64,000 nt of DNA from Macropodus opercularis. Taxonomy: Eukaryota; Chordata; Actinopteri; Anabantiformes; Osphronemidae. Below, one piece after another: positions 60,253 through 64,000 of this stretch (the first letter of the stretch is position 1; each line of letters starts with the position of its first letter). Where the stretch lies: NCBI GenBank assembly GCA_030770545.1, contig CM061100.1, positions 9,638,501-9,702,500 on the forward strand, given 5' to 3'. A program made the translations under genes and the position numbers. The notes under the pieces were generated by a model. It made no database searches. It had not been told where the DNA came from and worked only from the letters and a program-made list of their open reading frames with translations.

Positions 60253-60302
60253 CAGCTGAGACTAATTGCTAATTGTTGCTAATTGTTGCTTTGTCTCAGC
60301 TG
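60253..60302. promoter_or_regulatory. Symmetric E-box and TAATTG cluster
   Basis: Perfect 10-base inverted arms, CAGCTGAGAC (60253-60262) and GTCTCAGCTG (60293-60302), each contain a CAGCTG E-box. They enclose three TAATTG homeodomain-type cores (60263, 60270, 60280). Enhancer function is inferred from motif content only. Confidence 0.3.
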
Positions 60303-61129
60303 ATGACACCAACGGGCTCTCTGTTGGGAGCTTTTGGCCCCTCTTCTTCTCCTGCTGAGAGACCGCGGTGGCTCCGGCTGAGACGAACCAACAATTAGAC
60401 CAGCCTCTCTCTGCATGCACTCAGCTGCTGGAGTTAAATTAGCTGGATGGACTTTACAATAATGAATTAGGCTATGTTCAGTCTGGGAAAAACAAGTGGT
60501 GGCTCAGTCATTTGTCTGAGGAGACAGAGACAAAGAGAGAGAGAAAGGGAAGTGAAACGAGTCCTTAAATAACATAAAACAACACACAGGCGACTGTACT
60601 GTACATGCAGACCAAACCTAAAGCAAGTATTGATGTTACAACATTTAGAAGTGAATAAAGAATAATTTAAAAACACATTATTCACAGACTTACTGAATAT
60701 ATTTTCTCTGATAAAGCCCTCGCATTTTCAGGACCTGTGTGGATTTCATGCAATGGCAGCGCTTTAATCGGCTCCTCGCTTTATTTGCAGCGGCACCTTT
60801 CTGTGCACACAGTCCTGCAGCCTCATTAAAGCCATTACACTGTTCTCTTTTTCCCCAACACGGAGCCACGGGAGCCCAAAACACATCGCTGCTCTTTCTC
60901 GATACCATATGGATCTCTGCCAAAGCGGGTCCTCCCCACTGGCCCTTCACTAAAGAGTGTCACTCAGCACGGAGGCACACTCGCAGCTGAGACGGGCTCT
61001 CTGTATTGAGAGAGACAGAGTAAGACAGGTTAACTGTGGGATGCACTCGCCACCCCCACCGTGACTGGAAGCATCCGCCAGTGGGGATAATGAAAGACAC
61101 CGTCTATGCCAGCTGTTGTGTTATATTAC

Positions 61130-61168
61130 GTGTGTATGTGTGTGTGTGTGTGTCTGTGTGTGTGTGTG
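61130..61168. repeat. Imperfect TG microsatellite
   Basis: TG tract interrupted by TATG and TCTG units. Confidence 0.85.
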
Positions 61169-64000
61169 CCAGAGTTTTCTTGAATTTTCAGGGACGCACA
61201 CTTCACCGTATGTTGTGGTTCTAAACACAACTATGCTGGGTCAGAGGTAGTTACTATTCTGGTAAGCCGTTTATGATCATAATATAATAAAAATATCAAA
61301 TAAAATATAAAAATCATATCAGAATATCAAAAAAAGATCGTTGAGAGTTGGAATTTTGGTAATGTTGTACACCCTTTGTTCATTCTGACCTAGAAGAGTG
61401 TTCACATCTCATTTTACTGCTCTATCAAATCCAGTAAACACCATGTTTACATTTTTATTTTAGGACCATATGCAGCTAAATATGGTAAAAGTTGGTTGTC
61501 ATGGTCACTATTATTCACTATCCACAGACCTTCTACCTTTTTATTGTCTAGAAGGCTTTTTGCTGACACAAGTAGAATTTTTAATACTCAGAGGCCACGT
61601 CTAGATTCTCTTTATTGCCACGGTTGTATTTTACATCTCCATCCTTACATTTATTATTAATCTCCAATTTTTCTTTTCAGCTTTGAATGAAAACTAGGGG
61701 TTTTGTGCCATATGCCTGAGAAGCTCAGAAGAAAACCAGGCTGGATTACATTCCAACTAAACACAGCAGCAGGTGATTACATCCTGTTCTCCAGCTGAAG
61801 GTCCTAATCAGTGTAATGAGTTTGAATGGAAATCTGCTAAATGTTGGCACCCTGCTCAGAATCATTCATCGCAGTTATGGTACATGATCCACGGTTTGTC
61901 TAGATCTTGAGAGAAAGTTCAAACACACACAACGATTTCTAACAGTTACAGAATGTTTGACGACAACTTTACAGATATGTCTTATATTTATTGACCTTTG
62001 TCTTGTATTTCTCGTAGTAAAACCAGGAGTAGACTTTGGATTTTAATATCAAAAAGCACTAAGATGAATATGATGCATTTAAGTGTGTAATAGTAATAAG
62101 GTTATGTCTCTTTTTAACAACAACAATTCCTGCTATTCTCATTTTGGATCTATTATTCCTTTATCTGGATATTCATTATTCACCAACTCCAAGTTTCTGA
62201 GTCTCATCAGCGTTCATTGTCTGGAAACAGATTCTAAAGAAAAGCTCCTATTATTAATGCAAATCTCTGCACTAAAATGTTTTGTTCAGTATGTGGATTT
62301 TAAACCATGTATTATTATTTTTATATTACAATAGAGATTTTCTACTTCCCTTCCTACTCTCTAATTGTCCTGATCACAGCCTCACAGCTTCTTCTGGCAT
62401 CGGAGCAGCACGGGCAGGAAGGAAAGAGACTTAAGATTAAATATCATCCATGCTCCTTAGCATACAGATGAGTACGCTGAGCTCTGTCAGTGTTTGAACA
62501 CTGAAGCAATTCAATGCCCAAAGCCAAATCTCTGCTATAATCCATTTAAAAAAAACAAAAAGCAGGGTAACCAGGACACTAGTAGTTCCTTTAAATCCAT
62601 CTCAGAATAAATGATGTAACTTCAGTATGACTGTCAATAAAGCACAGTGACATTTTTATCCTAATGTGTGTGTGTGTGTGTGCTGAAATAACCCAGTTAA
62701 GTGTGTTTGTGTGTGTGTGTGCAGCACAGACAACCCGCTGTGCTCACTTTATTTGCCAAGGTGCTGGCTGAGTGAATTTACTTAATACACTGTTTTACTT
62801 ACTCAATATGGCAGTAGCTGACTTTCCAATAACACAGTCACACTAAGAGGGTAAAGACTGGTTCTGAGGCAGATTTATAGCCTGTAAACTCATGCGCTTC
62901 TTTTAATTTTGCAAAGTGGAGGTGCATAAAAAACAGACGTGAGCATGTGCTGTAATGTATGACTACCTGATACAGATACAGTGAGATACAGTTTTCAGGT
63001 GTAATTTACTGTAATGTGTTTATCTGAAATGGTGTATTAATCTGCACGATTTACTTTCCACTGCAGCCCATATAAAACATGCATGGAATACAAATTGACC
63101 CTCAAACACAGTCAGACGCTGAGATTCGAGTTGTACGTGGACCTCCGCTCTTGCTTTTTCCAAGCTTACGCTGCAGGTGCATGTTTGTCACAAATTCTCT
63201 CCACCTCTCTTCCTAAAACATCTCTTCTCCCATGTGGAGCTCAGCAGGACGTCTATGAAGCTGTGTGTTTGTCCCCACCCGTTTCATTTTTTGTCCCTAC
63301 TTCTGTTTTTCTATCTTCACTCACTCCTCTTTCGTTTTCTTTCCCTAAGGAGGTCCTGTTTTCCTGTAAAGCTGTTGCCTTTGTTTGTCATCTTTTTTTG
63401 TTTTTTTGGTTCCCTCCATTTTTCACCTCTCCCTGCTGTCTCTTCAATAACTAAATGGGAGTCTTATCAACTATGAAGCTCTGGGAAAAGCTCTTCTGTC
63501 CACTTCAAAATAAGCCAGTGTTTTTTGTCTGTCTATAACTCCTGCCATTAGCCTTTGATAACATCTGCAGTGTGATATATGGCTTTTTAATGGTTTCTAT
63601 GAATAGAATAGATATGGGTTGAGATGCTTTGAGATCTGCATCAGTAAGGGGTAGTACTGTGTGTATTCTCAAACGAATAAATCAACTTTAAACCTCAATT
63701 GTAAAAAAAACAAAACAAAACATCTCTCTTTTTGACTTCAAGCAGTCGTTTTCCTTTTGTATTCTATTTCAAAGTTAGCTTTAAAACACTTTTGCTGCCA
63801 AATTCAAGTTAAAAATAATGTTTTTAGAGAGCGGTTTTAACATTTCATCACTTCACATCAAAAATCACAAGCTACAATCAGGAAAAATAACTGACATTTG
63901 GATGTTTCAAGTCAGATGCATAAAACTTTTATTTCGATGTTTTGTAGTAGGAGCCGATTTTTCTAATATTTATTTATTTTTCTATTCATATTACAACTTA

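Larger units (their letters stand above)
58420..64000. other. Right-hand non-coding stretch, possibly introns of the minus-strand gene
   Basis: Apart from the SINE (59330-59430) and the motif cluster (60253-60302), this 5.6 kb holds TG microsatellites (61130-61168, 62664-62680, 62702-62721) and AT-rich DNA. A possible minus-strand donor at about 60690 (TTCA/GTAAGT) follows a short open block, but its phase does not fit the 39-base exon. The 123-codon open stretch at 63083-63454 is pyrimidine-rich and unconvincing. Confidence 0.45.

Noticed and set aside
60690..60740. Minus-strand exon (ACACAG acceptor, TTCA/GTAAGT donor) as an upstream exon of the gene at 58.2-58.4 kb
   Set aside because: It ends in phase 2, whereas the 39-base exon needs phase 0; the alternative frame gives an unconvincing C-terminus.
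63083..63454. 123-codon plus-strand open frame near the right end
   Set aside because: Long pyrimidine-rich stretches keep the frame open by composition; no splice sites or recognised domain.

Overview
The window is animal nuclear DNA, most likely from a ray-finned (teleost) fish. Evidence for this is the presence of spliced vertebrate genes with GT-AG introns, many of them only 80-300 bp; abundant CA/TG microsatellites; and interspersed repeats of teleost type (short elements ending in a CTATATAAATAAA tail, and tRNA-derived SINEs). There are no operons, phage genes or CRISPR arrays. Coding starts, ends and splice sites were read by eye from the sequence; product names come from remembered vertebrate families, not from a search.

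Region 1 (1-18.7 kb) is gene-dense. From left to right it holds: a possible last coding exon of an unidentified plus-strand gene (about 550-613); ier3ip1 (+, 2917-3683); hdhd2 (+, 6753-8757); katnal2 (-, 13932-9235), convergent with hdhd2; a candidate four-exon micro-gene (+, 13931-15382) that starts head-to-head on the katnal2 start codon; and sigmar1 (-, 18667-17385). Region 2 (19.2-34.3 kb) is galt (+, 19231-33754), divergent from sigmar1 across 563 bp and spread over large introns. Region 3 (34.3-58.0 kb) is a gene-poor stretch with microsatellites, repeat fragments and a few possible regulatory blocks. Region 4 (58.0-64.0 kb) contains what look like the last two coding exons of an unidentified minus-strand gene (58414-58209), the rest of which would lie to the right, plus a palindromic SINE and a symmetric E-box/homeodomain-site cluster.

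The genes are not a functional pathway. ier3ip1 (ER/Golgi trafficking), hdhd2 (HAD-family phosphatase) and katnal2 (katanin-type microtubule-severing AAA ATPase) are neighbours on human 18q21. sigmar1 (ER sigma-1 receptor) and galt (Leloir pathway) are neighbours on human 9p13. The window therefore holds a junction between two blocks that are separate in humans.

The best candidates for something undescribed are the micro-gene overlapping the katnal2 start, the unidentified exons at 58.2-58.4 kb, an additional intron in sigmar1, and the symmetric motif cluster at 60.25 kb. No exotic system was found.
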